Positions 52,191 to 60,768 of a stretch of 64,000 bases of DNA are shown here, one piece after another. This DNA comes from Maritimibacter sp. GTDB taxonomy: Bacteria > Pseudomonadota > Alphaproteobacteria > Rhodobacterales > Rhodobacteraceae. The notes under the pieces were generated by a model. That model did not search any database, was not told the origin of the DNA, and was given only the letters and a program-made list of their open reading frames with translations. A program made the position numbers and the translations under genes. The stretch lies in NCBI GenBank assembly GCA_002695005.1, contig NZNT01000020.1, positions 62,001-126,000 of the forward strand, read 5' to 3'. Every line of letters starts with the position of its first letter. Position 1 is the stretch's first letter.

Positions 52191-52219
52191 TAATCAAACA
52201 GTACGGTATGGTTTGATTA
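52191..52219. promoter_or_regulatory. TetR operator (perfect inverted repeat)
   Basis: TAATCAAAC (52191-52199) and GTTTGATTA (52211-52219) form a perfect 9 bp inverted repeat around an 11 bp spacer. It sits in the divergent gap between the tetR gene and the GFA-type gene, 29 nt from the first and 18 nt from the second. Size and symmetry suit a TetR dimer. Confidence 0.75.
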
Positions 52220-52237
52220 GGGAATCGGGAGATACCT

Positions 52238-52747
52238 ATGGACGATGCGACCTGCACCTGCGGGACGGTGAAAATCGCCTTGCAGGGCGATCCGATAATG
52301 CGTGTGGAGTGCGGCTGTACGTCCTGCCAGACGGCAGGCGCTGCCTTTGGCGGTGTTCTGACGCAGTGGAATACGACGGGCTATGCGTTGGTGCGCAAGG
52401 ACCGTGCCCTTCTGGACACCGGCAAGGGCCATTTGCGGGCACATCGGCTGACCCCGGACAGTGGAACCCGCCGGGTGGTCGCGACCTGTTGCGGCGCGCC
52501 GATGTACCTGGAGTTCGAGAAGGGCCACTGGCTGAGCATCTACGCAGCCCGGTTGCCCGAAGCCGCCCGTGGCCCGGTCGCCTGCCGAACGATGACGAAA
52601 GACCTGCCGGAAAGCGTCGTTCTGCCGCAAGACGTGCCGAACCCGAAGACCCATACCCCGGGTTTCATGTTGAAACTCCTTGGCGCGTGGGTCGCGATGG
52701 GATTCCGCACACCGAACATCGACTGGGCACAGGAGGCCGCTGGATGA
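52238..52747 (+). CDS. GFA/CENP-V-fold zinc protein
   Basis: A 169-residue protein of the glutathione-dependent formaldehyde-activating (GFA) type fold. Zinc ligands are visible as CTCG (near residue 6), ECGCTSC, and the ATCCGAP cysteine pair. The family includes many proteins of unknown substrate, so the formaldehyde role should not be assumed. It is divergent from tetR behind the operator, with GGGAG upstream of the ATG. The stop overlaps the DUF6958 gene by 4 nt. Confidence 0.78.
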   Translation: MDDATCTCGTVKIALQGDPIMRVECGCTSCQTAGAAFGGVLTQWNTTGYALVRKDRALLDTGKGHLRAHRLTPDSGTRRVVATCCGAPMYLEFEKGHWLSIYAARLPEAARGPVACRTMTKDLPESVVLPQDVPNPKTHTPGFMLKLLGAWVAMGFRTPNIDWAQEAAG

Positions 52748-53037
52748 GTGAAGACAAGGTCGAAGTCCGCAATATCAATTCACCTGATCACATCACGCGG
52801 GTGGACCGGGTGAAATACGAGGACATGAAACAGGCGCTGATGCAGGTGCTGCCGTCAGAGGCGCCCGGGATCAAGGTGGCCGAGGCGCAGGACGCGCTGA
52901 AGCCGCTTCTGGACCAGGCGTTGTTTCCCGGCGGGGCGAAATCCGGCTGGTGGCTGAAATGCGTGCAGCTCGACCTCGAGTTCAAGGGCGAGATCAAGAG
53001 GGCAGACAAACCGCCAGTGCGGCTATACCGGGTCTAG
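52744..53037 (+). CDS. DUF6958-like small protein
   Basis: A 97-residue soluble protein starting MSEDKVEVRNINSPDHITRV. It has LFPGGAKSGWWLKCVQLDLE near the C-terminus, the pattern of DUF6958 proteins. No function is known. It overlaps the GFA-type gene by 4 nt and is likely under the same TetR operator. Its 3' end overlaps the convergent haemoglobin gene by 4 bp. Confidence 0.75.
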   Translation: MSEDKVEVRNINSPDHITRVDRVKYEDMKQALMQVLPSEAPGIKVAEAQDALKPLLDQALFPGGAKSGWWLKCVQLDLEFKGEIKRADKPPVRLYRV

Positions 53038-53468
53038 CGGAGTTTGGGCGGGCCGGAGTCGGCCTCGCGCTCCAGCACCGACTCAAGTCCCCAGCGCAGG
53101 CCGCGACCGATCCGCTCCGCCAGGGCGGACATGCTGGCCGCCTTTTCGGGCGGCAGGACATCGCGGGCGGTCGCGTGGAACGTCTCAAGCCACATCGGGA
53201 AATGCTCGGGCCTCACTTCGCCGTTTGTGACATGGGCCTGCATCGGGCTGCCACGATACTCCCGGTCCATCAGGATGGCGTTGCGCCAGAAGCTTGCGAT
53301 CTTGTCCTCATGCGCGCGCCATTCGGGGCCGTCCTCAGCGGATACGGCGCGCGCGAAGATCGGCCCCAGAACCTCGTGCTTGCGGATACGCGCATAGAAG
53401 GCCCGCATGAGCCGGTCGATGTCCGCGCGGTCCATGTCGAAGCGTTGGAGCGGGTTTTGATCTGTCAT
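53034..53468 (-). CDS. Group III truncated haemoglobin
   Basis: A 144-residue truncated globin. The proximal haem ligand is likely His89 in RPEHFPMWLETF. The ASFWRNAILMDREYRGSPM stretch precedes it, as in group III truncated globins. Such proteins may handle nitric oxide or oxygen; the role here is unknown. The ATG overlaps the DMT exporter stop by 4 nt, so the two are probably one transcript. Longer upstream starts fall inside the exporter gene in another frame. Confidence 0.88.
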   Translation of the reverse strand: MTDQNPLQRFDMDRADIDRLMRAFYARIRKHEVLGPIFARAVSAEDGPEWRAHEDKIASFWRNAILMDREYRGSPMQAHVTNGEVRPEHFPMWLETFHATARDVLPPEKAASMSALAERIGRGLRWGLESVLEREADSGPPKLR

Positions 53469-54340
53469 GGTGCGGGCGCTGCCTTTCTGCCGGATCGCAC
53501 GAGTGTGAAGATGCCGGTCGCGACGATCAGCGCGCCGCCGATCAGGGTGAGGGCGTCCGGGCGTTCTCCGAATGCCAGATAGGCAATGACGAGCGCCACG
53601 AGAAGACGGGTATAGCGAAATGGTGCCACGACCGAGATTTCGCCGGAGCGCATGGCGATCGTGAGCGAGTTGTAGGCGACGGTGCCGAAGACGCCCGCCA
53701 CGATGACGGCGCCCCATGCCGCGGGCGCCGGGTTGACGGGGAGTCGCGGGTCGAAGGCCCACATGACGAGACCGGCGGCGGTGACGACGATGAAACCCAG
53801 GGTGCCGAGTTGGCGCCCGGAGACGTGCGGCGGGCTGGCCCGCGTCGCAAGGTCACGGCCCGCGAAGCCCAGCATCCCGATGACAGGCAGGATCACGAGC
53901 GGATCGAACATCGACGGCGTGGGCCGCAGGATCAGCAGGACACCGGCGAAGCCGATCGACATGGCGATCCAGCGGCGCGGCCCGACCTTCTCGCCGAAAA
54001 GAAGCGCTGCGCCCAGCGTCACGACCAATGGCGTGGCCTGAAGGATCGTCGAGGTCAGCGAGAGCGAGACGAATGCGAGGGACAGGGTAAAGAACAACCG
54101 CCCGATGAGTTCGATGGCGGACCGGATGAGCAGACCGCGTGACAGAAACGCCACCGGGAACACCCGTTCGCCGGCCCGGACCGACAGCGCGGCGCAGATC
54201 GCCAGCGCGATGAGGCCGAACAGCGTGAAGGCCATGCCGCGCGGGATCTCGGTAAAGGCGTATTTGAGGAAGGCATCCTCGCCCGCAAAGGCGCACATGG
54301 ACAGGACCATGAAGAGGGAGCCGCGCAGGTTGGTGGACAT
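53465..54340 (-). CDS. DMT (EamA) family transporter
   Basis: A 291-residue protein with about ten membrane helices in two EamA repeats. The first begins FMVLSMCAFAGEDAFLKYAF; the second follows ISVVAPFRYTRLLVALVIAY. EamA proteins export metabolites or amino acids, and the substrate is unknown. It is followed by the truncated haemoglobin gene with a 4 nt overlap. It diverges from the nuclease gene across 212 bp. Confidence 0.9.
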   Translation of the reverse strand: MSTNLRGSLFMVLSMCAFAGEDAFLKYAFTEIPRGMAFTLFGLIALAICAALSVRAGERVFPVAFLSRGLLIRSAIELIGRLFFTLSLAFVSLSLTSTILQATPLVVTLGAALLFGEKVGPRRWIAMSIGFAGVLLILRPTPSMFDPLVILPVIGMLGFAGRDLATRASPPHVSGRQLGTLGFIVVTAAGLVMWAFDPRLPVNPAPAAWGAVIVAGVFGTVAYNSLTIAMRSGEISVVAPFRYTRLLVALVIAYLAFGERPDALTLIGGALIVATGIFTLVRSGRKAAPAP

Positions 54341-54495
54341 GGGAGCCTTCGTCGTCAGGGGCGGGTCGGCCCGTCATAGACCGGCAGGCCGACGGGCGAA
54401 AGGCGGGCGCTGCCAAGTGGAGCGCAGGCGCCTGCGCCGGGTTCGCGAGGCAATCCGGCGATCCACGAAGTATTTGCCGAACGAAGCAGCCCACC

Positions 54496-54524
54496 TTGAC
54501 CTACTTGCGTGGCGCTTCAATACT
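54496..54524 (+). promoter_or_regulatory. Candidate promoter of the nuclease gene
   Basis: TTGACC (54496-54501), 17 bp, AATACT (54519-54524). It is 28 nt upstream of the TTG start chosen for the nuclease gene. If correct, the upstream TTG at 54496 is promoter rather than start codon. Confidence 0.45.
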
Positions 54525-54552
54525 CTCGGTATCATTTTTGGGGGCTCTGGTT

Positions 54553-55155
54553 TTGACTGAGTTTTCGGGTAGTGCCGTTGTATTGAGCGTCATTCTTTTG
54601 GGCGTGGTGATTGTTGTCGCCAGAGTCGCCCGCCGCGCGGATCGGGCGCGTGAGAACCGCAAACCGCGCGTCGAAGACTTCGACGAGTTGCAGCCTTTTC
54701 GGATCAAGCCGACCGCAACCTCCCGTCCCGGCGTTCCGCCCGTCAAGCCGACTTGCCCGCCGGACACGATCGTCGGGTCCGCTTATGTAATCGACGGTGA
54801 TACGATCATCATCAAGAATACGCGGATTAGATTGTTTGGGATCGATGCCCCGGAACTGGACCATCCGTATGGAATCAAATCCAAGTGGGCGATGGTCAAG
54901 CTGTGCAAGGGCCAGATCGTCAGAGCCATTCCGGACGGATCGATGTCACATGACCGCTGTGTCGCCAAATGCTACCTGCCAGATGGGCGCGATCTTTCGG
55001 AAGAGTTGGTCAAGGCGGGCTTGGCAATAGACTGGCCGAAGTTTTCGGGAGGGGTCTACAGGCGTTTTGAGCCCGAAGGCGTGCGCAAGAAGCTCTGGCG
55101 GGCACACAATCGCCAGACGGGCAGGCCCGTGCCGCCCCCGAGACCCCGCGCCTAG
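54553..55155 (+). CDS. Membrane-anchored thermonuclease-family nuclease
   Basis: A staphylococcal-nuclease-like protein. From the TTG at 54553 it has 200 residues: one N-terminal membrane helix (about 8-24), a linker, then the nuclease domain with VIDGDTIII and [14 protein letters not shown], which holds the catalytic Arg and Glu, and a later Arg in [11 protein letters not shown]. Such enzymes cut DNA and RNA with calcium. An alternative TTG at 54496 lies within a promoter-like motif. The gene looks more AT-rich than its neighbours, which hints at transfer. It converges with rnc and overlaps it by 4 bp. Confidence 0.75.
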   Translation: MTEFSGSAVVLSVILLGVVIVVARVARRADRARENRKPRVEDFDELQPFRIKPTATSRPGVPPVKPTCPPDTIVGSAYVIDGDTIIIKNTRIRLFGIDAPELDHPYGIKSKWAMVKLCKGQIVRAIPDGSMSHDRCVAKCYLPDGRDLSEELVKAGLAIDWPKFSGGVYRRFEPEGVRKKLWRAHNRQTGRPVPPPRPRA

Positions 55156-55832
55156 CTTTCCAACCGGTCGAGAAGCGCCTGTGCAGCGGCCTGTTCGGCG
55201 GCGCGTTTGGACGTGGCGCTGGCGCTGGCGGTTTCGCCGTTTTCGAGCCGGGCTTCGATTGTGAAGGTCGGGGCGTGGTCCGGGCCTTCGCGGGCGGTTT
55301 CGGTGTAGGCGGGGGGCTGCATCCGGCGGGCCTGCGCCCATTCCTGAAGCGCGGTCTTGGCGTCGCGGGCGTCCTCGTCCACCGTCGCGATCCGGTCGCC
55401 CCAGAGGCGGGTGATGACATCGCGCGCCGCCTCGAAACCCGCGTCGAGATAGACGGCGGCGATGACCGCTTCCATCGCATCGCCGAGCAGCGCCTGCTTA
55501 CGGCGGCCCCCCGACATCATCTCGGACCGGCCCAGTTTGAGCACGGCGCCGAGGTCGACCTGGCGCGCCACGTCGGCACAGGTTTCCTTGCGCACAAGCG
55601 CGTTGAAACGGGGGGCCAGTTGGCCCTCGCTCGCCTGATGGTCGGCGGCGAGCATCGCCTCGGCCATCACGAGGCCCAGAACCCGGTCGCCCAGGAACTC
55701 AAGCCGCTGGTTGTCGGGGCGGGTGTCCGAAGAGATCGAACCATGCGTCAGCGCCCGGATCAGAAGTTCCGGGTCGGCGAAGTCATGGCCGATCCTCTTG
55801 GCGAACGTGTGCAGGTCGGCGGAAAGCTTCAT
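55152..55832 (-). CDS. rnc: Ribonuclease III
   Basis: Cuts double-stranded RNA, including rRNA precursors. The 226-residue protein has the signature [14 protein letters not shown] (41-54), the second acidic site in [20 protein letters not shown], and a C-terminal double-stranded RNA-binding domain ending in [19 protein letters not shown]. The ATG at 55832 overlaps the lepB stop by 4 nt. era, the usual next gene, is displaced by about 3.6 kb. Confidence 0.95.
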   Translation of the reverse strand: MKLSADLHTFAKRIGHDFADPELLIRALTHGSISSDTRPDNQRLEFLGDRVLGLVMAEAMLAADHQASEGQLAPRFNALVRKETCADVARQVDLGAVLKLGRSEMMSGGRRKQALLGDAMEAVIAAVYLDAGFEAARDVITRLWGDRIATVDEDARDAKTALQEWAQARRMQPPAYTETAREGPDHAPTFTIEARLENGETASASATSKRAAEQAAAQALLDRLES

Positions 55833-56608
55833 TCGACTTTCTTGAAGAACCGGTCGCCGCGCCACGTCCAGAAATACAACAGGCGCTTGCCTGCGGCCGA
55901 GAAGATCACGCGGTCGACGCGGCCCATCAGGTATTCCTCGGACACGAAGCCCACGCCATTGGCGCGCTGGCTCACGCGGCTGTCGGTGGAGTTGTCGCGG
56001 TTGTCGCCCATGAAGAAGTAGTGGCCTTCGGGCACAGTGAAGACGTTGGTGTCGTCGAGCCGCCCATCGCCCACGTTGAGGATCGAGTGATCCACGCCGT
56101 TTGGCAGCGTTTCGATGTATTTCTCTTTCACACAGGTGCCGCCCTGACCGACGGGACCGTTGGAGCAGAGCGGGAAGGTGCCGAAGCGACCCTGGCTGCG
56201 GTAGATCTCCTCGAACGTGCCGTCGGGCACTTGCGTCGCTTCTTCGCCGTTGATCGACAGCACGCCGTCCTGAATCTGGATCTTGTCGCCGGGTTTGCCG
56301 ATCAGGCGCTTGACGTAATCCGTGCCGAGCGTCGGGTGGCGGAAGACGACCACGTCGCCCATCTCGGGCTCGGAATCCAGGATGCGGCCCGAGATCGGGC
56401 ACATCGCGAAGGGGCAGGAATACTGGGAGTAGCCGTAGGCCATCTTGTTGACGAAGAGGAAGTCGCCGATCATCAGCGTGTCCTTCATCGAGCCGGTGGG
56501 AATCCAGAAAGGCTGAAAGAACAGCGTGCGGAAGACACCTGCGATGAGGAGTGCCCAGACCACCGTCTTGACGGTTTCCATGATCCCGTCTTTTTTCTCT
56601 GCCGCCAT
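55829..56608 (-). CDS. lepB: Signal peptidase I
   Basis: Removes signal peptides from exported proteins at the inner membrane. The 259-residue protein has one membrane segment (about 14-32), the catalytic serine S40 in [11 protein letters not shown], the general base K100 in [11 protein letters not shown], and the C-terminal [11 protein letters not shown]. It lies between acpS and rnc as in relatives. Confidence 0.96.
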   Translation of the reverse strand: MAAEKKDGIMETVKTVVWALLIAGVFRTLFFQPFWIPTGSMKDTLMIGDFLFVNKMAYGYSQYSCPFAMCPISGRILDSEPEMGDVVVFRHPTLGTDYVKRLIGKPGDKIQIQDGVLSINGEEATQVPDGTFEEIYRSQGRFGTFPLCSNGPVGQGGTCVKEKYIETLPNGVDHSILNVGDGRLDDTNVFTVPEGHYFFMGDNRDNSTDSRVSQRANGVGFVSEEYLMGRVDRVIFSAAGKRLLYFWTWRGDRFFKKVE

Positions 56609-56662
56609 GTGCCCCTGCCTCCGACTGCTACCCGCGCTACATGGGCGGGTCGGCAGGTCGAG

Positions 56663-57064
56663 TCAAGCAATCGGGCGGGCTTCGATCAGGACGAAAGCCT
56701 GCGCCCAGGGGTGGTCGTCGGTGAGGGTGACATGAACGATGGCCTCATGCCCCTCGGGCGTCATCGAGGCGAGCCGTTCGGCGGCCCAGCCGGTGAGATG
56801 CATCACGGGTTGGCCGGTTCCGAGGTTCGAGACCGCCATGTCCTTCCAGCTGATCCCCATGCGCAGGCCCGTGCCCAGTGCCTTGGAACAGGCCTCCTTG
56901 GCCGCCCAGCGTTTGGCATAGGTGCCTGCCTCGTCTTTGCGGCGGGCGGCTTTCATCCGCTCGGTGTCGGTGAACACACGGTCGCGGAACCGGTCGCCGT
57001 GGCGTTCCAGCACGCCGGCGATCCGGTCGATGTTCGCAAGGTCCGTTCCGATGCCGAGGATCAT
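56663..57064 (-). CDS. acpS: Holo-acyl-carrier-protein synthase
   Basis: Transfers phosphopantetheine from coenzyme A to acyl carrier protein. The 133-residue protein has the motif [14 protein letters not shown] with metal ligand D8, and [14 protein letters not shown] with the catalytic glutamate. A 54 bp gap to lepB follows. The 46-codon ORF at 57095-57235 and a LysR gene separate it from pdxJ, its usual upstream neighbour. Confidence 0.95.
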   Translation of the reverse strand: MILGIGTDLANIDRIAGVLERHGDRFRDRVFTDTERMKAARRKDEAGTYAKRWAAKEACSKALGTGLRMGISWKDMAVSNLGTGQPVMHLTGWAAERLASMTPEGHEAIVHVTLTDDHPWAQAFVLIEARPIA

Positions 57065-57094
57065 GCCTCGGGTTCGCCCGTGGGCGCGGCGGCG

Positions 57095-57235
57095 TCAAGA
57101 GGGTTTGCGCGGGCGGGGCAAGTCGGCCAGCGCGGCGGGCGGCAGGTCGTGCAGCGCTGGATGGTCGAGCGGGTCCGGCGGTTGCGCGCGACGGATCGGG
57201 GTGGTGCGCAGGAGGGCGGGGAGAAGGTAGGGCAT
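57095..57235 (-). CDS. Small ORF (46 aa) divergent from LysR gene
   Basis: A 46-codon reading frame, MPYLLPALLRTTPIRRAQPP at the start and HDLPPAALADLPRPRKPS at the end. AAAGGAA lies 6 nt upstream of its ATG, a good ribosome site. The later LADLP resembles the end of small alphaproteobacterial proteins that I know only as hypothetical. It is divergent from the LysR gene with a palindrome between them, so it may be the target of that regulator. The coding call needs protein or conservation data. Confidence 0.5.
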   Translation of the reverse strand: MPYLLPALLRTTPIRRAQPPDPLDHPALHDLPPAALADLPRPRKPS

Positions 57236-57268
57236 GGTTGTGTTCCTTTCGGTTGGGAACATCATGCA

Positions 57269-57283
57269 TATGGCTGCGCCATA
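57269..57283. promoter_or_regulatory. LysR-type operator candidate
   Basis: TATGGC (57269-57274) and GCCATA (57278-57283) form a perfect 6 bp inverted repeat around TGC. It includes T-N11-A, the core of LysR-regulator boxes. It lies 33 nt upstream of the small ORF start and 41 nt upstream of the lysR start. Confidence 0.55.
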
Positions 57284-57324
57284 AAAACATGGAGATGACC
57301 TCCACTATCGTTTAGATTTATTGA

Positions 57325-58221
57325 ATGGAGAAACTCGATCATGTCCACCTGTCCGGCCTGCGCGCCGTCGAAGCTGTCGGGCGCCTCGGATCTCTGGCGC
57401 GCGCAGCGGGAGAGCTTGGCGTTTCCATCGGCGCGGTCAGCCAGCGTATCGCCAAGGCCGAGGCGGCGCTGGATGTCGTTTTGTTCACGCGCGGACGGTC
57501 GGGGATGACGCCGACCGCTGCAGGGGCGGCGATGCTGGGGCCGCTCTCAGCGGGTTTCGCGCAGTTGTCGGCGGCGGTCGGGGAAGCGACGCGGGACCGG
57601 CGCGATACGCTTGTCGTATCCGTCGCGCCGATCTTTGCGGCACGGTGGCTGGTCTGGCGCCTGCCGCGGTTCTCCGAGCGCCATCCGGAGGTGAAGGTGC
57701 GGATCGACAGTTCCGTGGGACTGGTGGACCCGAACACCTCGGATGTGGACTTGTGTTTGCGGATCGGGACCGGGCCTTATGCCGGGGTGCGGGCGGAAAA
57801 GCTGTTCGACCATCGCGTCATGCCGGTCTGTTCGCCGGACATGGCCGCGCGGCTGACCACGCCTGAAGACCTCGCGAACGTGCCGATCGTGCGCGATGTG
57901 AACACGACGATTTCCTGGGAAACCTGGCTCGCGCCCGAGGGGTTGAGCGCGGGTATTCTGGGCCCCGGACCGGAGTTTTCGGATGGGAGCCTTTGTTTTG
58001 ATGCCGCCGCTGGGGGCGCGGGCGTTTTCCTCGCGTGGGAGACGCTCGACCTGCACGCCCTCGCGTCAGGCCGGGTCGTTGCACCGTTCGCGCGGCGTGA
58101 GCCGACCGGGCAGAGTTACTGGCTCGTCTCGGCCAAGGATCGGAGCATCGGACCCGCGCAACGCTACTTCATTCGCTGGATGAAAGAGGAACTTGCGGCG
58201 GATGGGATCGAGCTGGCCTGA
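57325..58221 (+). CDS. LysR family transcriptional regulator
   Basis: A 298-residue regulator of the GcvA-like group. The N-terminal helix-turn-helix has LGSLARAAGELGVSIGAVSQ and RIAKAEAALDVVLF. The substrate domain follows with LVVSVAPIFAARWLVWRLPR. No ligand is evident. It is divergent from the small ORF and points towards the secreted-protein gene. A perfect palindrome with a T-N11-A core precedes it. Confidence 0.93.
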   Translation: MEKLDHVHLSGLRAVEAVGRLGSLARAAGELGVSIGAVSQRIAKAEAALDVVLFTRGRSGMTPTAAGAAMLGPLSAGFAQLSAAVGEATRDRRDTLVVSVAPIFAARWLVWRLPRFSERHPEVKVRIDSSVGLVDPNTSDVDLCLRIGTGPYAGVRAEKLFDHRVMPVCSPDMAARLTTPEDLANVPIVRDVNTTISWETWLAPEGLSAGILGPGPEFSDGSLCFDAAAGGAGVFLAWETLDLHALASGRVVAPFARREPTGQSYWLVSAKDRSIGPAQRYFIRWMKEELAADGIELA

Positions 58222-58282
58222 CCGACTACCCGTCCGTTCGTGCTTACCTCGGAACACCCGGCACCCGGGGGGTCAGGTTCCC

Positions 58283-58744
58283 TCAGTCGCGCGTCAGCGT
58301 GAGGCGGGGAGAGATGGCTCCGGTCGCCTGATTCAGGGAAAACCGCAGCAGGGCCGGTTGCCCTTCCACCGCGTCGGATGCCACGAAGACCTTGACCGGG
58401 ACGGTGAACATGAGCCCGACGGACGGATCATAGCCCGCCTCCAGAGCATCGAAATCCATGCCTCCGAAACCGCTCGTCTCAGGGAAGGTGATGACGCGGC
58501 ACTGGCGAAAGCCGATCTCGTCGCGAGGCGGCGACAGGACAAGCAGGAAGAAGCCGCCGAAGGCCGGTTCGCCCACGTCGAGTTTCGCCAGTCGCACGTC
58601 GCCGTTCGCGAAAGTGCGGGAGTTCGCTTCCCACGGTTCCGCGACGGACTGCGCGCTGGCTCGCCAGTCGCAGTCGCCAACCGCCACTTGTGCGGCAGCG
58701 GGGGCAACGGTGAGGCACAGGGCGGCGAGGGCGAGACGGATCAT
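58283..58744 (-). CDS. Secreted protein of unknown function
   Basis: A 153-residue protein with a signal peptide ending near VAPAAAQ. A mature domain follows, with two cysteines (one in VGDCDWRA, one in FRQCRVIT) that could form a disulphide. I do not recognise a family. The ATG overlaps the LysE-family stop by 4 nt, so it is translated with that exporter. It converges on the LysR gene, with 61 bp between stops. Confidence 0.7.
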   Translation of the reverse strand: MIRLALAALCLTVAPAAAQVAVGDCDWRASAQSVAEPWEANSRTFANGDVRLAKLDVGEPAFGGFFLLVLSPPRDEIGFRQCRVITFPETSGFGGMDFDALEAGYDPSVGLMFTVPVKVFVASDAVEGQPALLRFSLNQATGAISPRLTLTRD

Positions 58745-59367
58745 GTGAACCTCATGGTCAGGATGCTGATGGCCGCGCCGCCGAACAGCGCGGCGAAAAG
58801 GCCGTCGAACACGCGTTGGAGGCGAAGGTAGACCATGGCCGCCCGGCGCGTCGAGAACAGGAGCGCGTAGGCGAAGACCACGGTCGTCGAGGTTGCGATA
58901 CAGGCAAGCCCCACGGTGAGCAGATCGCGCCCCGGCGCGTCCGGCGAAACGATGACCGCGAACAGCGATCCCCAGAAAAAGATCGCCTTGGGGTTCGTCA
59001 GGTGGACCGTAGCGCCCTTGAGCCAGCCCTTGCGGAAGCTGATGCCGGCGCGCGTGGGTTCCAACTCACGCGTCTTCGCGCGCAACGCGGCGCGGGCGGA
59101 CCGGAAGGCGAGGTAAAGCAGGTAGGCGGCCCCCAGATAACGCAGGATGTCGATGGTCCACGCATGGGCCATCATCAGTGCGCCGAGGCCGAGGCCCGCA
59201 GCCGTCGCCCAAGTCACCGAGCCTGTAATGATGCCCGAGGCGACGCCGAGTGCTGCGCGGCGACCGGAGCCCAGGGCCGTCGAAATGAGCGTGAGGTTCG
59301 CAGGGCCGGGGGAGGCTACGGCGACGGCCCAGATCGCGAGGATCGGGAGGAGCTCACCGATGGTCAC
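58741..59367 (-). CDS. LysE family exporter
   Basis: A 208-residue membrane protein with the LysE/RhtB signature [20 protein letters not shown] at the N-terminus and about six helices. The substrate is unknown. It overlaps pdxJ upstream and the secreted-protein gene downstream by 4 nt each, so the three form a unit. It is distinct from the LysE at 46738-47328. Confidence 0.9.
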   Translation of the reverse strand: MTIGELLPILAIWAVAVASPGPANLTLISTALGSGRRAALGVASGIITGSVTWATAAGLGLGALMMAHAWTIDILRYLGAAYLLYLAFRSARAALRAKTRELEPTRAGISFRKGWLKGATVHLTNPKAIFFWGSLFAVIVSPDAPGRDLLTVGLACIATSTTVVFAYALLFSTRRAAMVYLRLQRVFDGLFAALFGGAAISILTMRFT

Positions 59368-60107
59368 GCCCTTGCGTCGTCCATGAGCCGGCGCATTTCT
59401 GCAATGCTTTCGGGAAGCCCGCGAAAGATCGCCTCGCCGATCAGGAAATGCCCGATGTTGAGCTCCATCACCTCGGGAAAGGACGCGACCGGCTGCACCG
59501 TGTCGTAGGTCAGCCCGTGACCGGCGTGGACCTCGAGCCCCAGCGAATGGGCGAAGTGCGCCATGTCGCGCAGGCGTTCGAGCTCCGCGTCACGTTCCTC
59601 GAATTTTTCTTCGGCGTGGAAATCGCAATAGGCGCCGGTGTGCAGTTCGACGACCGCCGCGCCGATGCGGTTCGCGGCCTCGATCTGGGCACGGTCGGCG
59701 GCGATGAAAATCGACACGCGGCAACCCGCATCGGCCAGAGGTGCGATGAAATGGGCAAGGCGGTTTTCGTCCTTCGCGACCTCGAGCCCACCCTCGGTCG
59801 TGCGCTCCTCACGCTTTTCCGGAACGATACAGACCGCGTGCGGTTTGTGTTGCAGGGCGATGGCCTGCATCTCATCCGTCGCGGCCATTTCGAAGTTGAG
59901 CGGGACCGACAGCTCTTCGACCAGTCGTTCGATGTCGTCGTCGCCTATGTGACGCCGGTCTTCGCGCAGGTGGGCGGTGATGCCGTCGGCCCCTGCCTCT
60001 TCGGCAAGTCTGGCCGCGCGCACGGGGTCGGGGTAGGCCGAACCGCGTGCATTGCGCACCGTGGCCACATGGTCGATGTTCACGCCGAGGCGCAGCTTGC
60101 CGGTCAT
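59364..60107 (-). CDS. pdxJ: Pyridoxine 5'-phosphate synthase
   Basis: Condenses amino-acetone phosphate derivative with deoxyxylulose phosphate to form the vitamin B6 ring. The 247-residue TIM-barrel protein starts [19 protein letters not shown], has [22 protein letters not shown] and [16 protein letters not shown] precedes the ATG at 60107, which overlaps the DUF2062 gene by 4 nt. Confidence 0.96.
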   Translation of the reverse strand: MTGKLRLGVNIDHVATVRNARGSAYPDPVRAARLAEEAGADGITAHLREDRRHIGDDDIERLVEELSVPLNFEMAATDEMQAIALQHKPHAVCIVPEKREERTTEGGLEVAKDENRLAHFIAPLADAGCRVSIFIAADRAQIEAANRIGAAVVELHTGAYCDFHAEEKFEERDAELERLRDMAHFAHSLGLEVHAGHGLTYDTVQPVASFPEVMELNIGHFLIGEAIFRGLPESIAEMRRLMDDARA

Positions 60108-60748
60108 GTATCGCCCTCCTTGCGGGTCCGGGTCCGCTCCGCCATGCGCTTTTCGTAGCGCTTGCGAAGCTGTTTCACACGACGTTTCTGATACGCGGTG
60201 ATGACGGGGCGGGACAAGCCGTAGGCGATGAAGGCCGCGCCGAGACCGGGAAGCAGGCCGCCCACGAGATAGGGCAGGAAAACCCGGTCGAAGAACAGGC
60301 CCAGCCCGTCCCAATGCGCGGTGCGCCATGTGAAGGCCGACAGGACGTTGTGCCAGATCTCGCCCGAGGCATTGGCGAAAGCGTCGACCACCTGCGGCAG
60401 GCGCATATCCCCCACGGGGTTCCCGAGAATACGGTTGCCCAGCCGCATGCTCATCCCCGCGATGAAGGGAAAGGTGATCGGGTTGCCCACGAAGGTTGCG
60501 AGCACGGCGGCGAGCAGGTTGCCCCGTACGACCCATGCGAGGAATGCGGCGGTCAGGAAATGCAGGCCGAAGAGGGGTGTGAAGCTCACCAACACGCCCG
60601 CCGCGATCCCGCGTGAAATCCGGTGGGCGGGGTCGGGCAGGCGGCGCAGGCGATAAATGACGTAACGAGTCGCGCGATACCAGCCGCCACGCGGGTAGAA
60701 GAATTCCAGCACCGTGCGGAGGTAGGAGCGCGGCTTGCGTTTGAACAT
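60104..60748 (-). CDS. DUF2062 membrane protein
   Basis: A 214-residue protein with three or four membrane helices and the DUF2062 pattern. That pattern includes [40 protein letters not shown], and [20 protein letters not shown]. No role is established. It lies between rsh (20 bp gap) and pdxJ (4 nt overlap), its usual place in Rhodobacteraceae. Confidence 0.9.
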   Translation of the reverse strand: MFKRKPRSYLRTVLEFFYPRGGWYRATRYVIYRLRRLPDPAHRISRGIAAGVLVSFTPLFGLHFLTAAFLAWVVRGNLLAAVLATFVGNPITFPFIAGMSMRLGNRILGNPVGDMRLPQVVDAFANASGEIWHNVLSAFTWRTAHWDGLGLFFDRVFLPYLVGGLLPGLGAAFIAYGLSRPVITAYQKRRVKQLRKRYEKRMAERTRTRKEGDT

Positions 60749-60768
60749 CGCTCGGCCCCCCCTTTCCC

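Noticed and set aside
50695-53037. 780-codon open frame on the plus strand across era, tetR and the GFA-type gene
   Set aside because: Only its last 97 codons match a real gene (DUF6958 at 52744). The rest is antisense to era and tetR or out of frame with the GFA-type gene.
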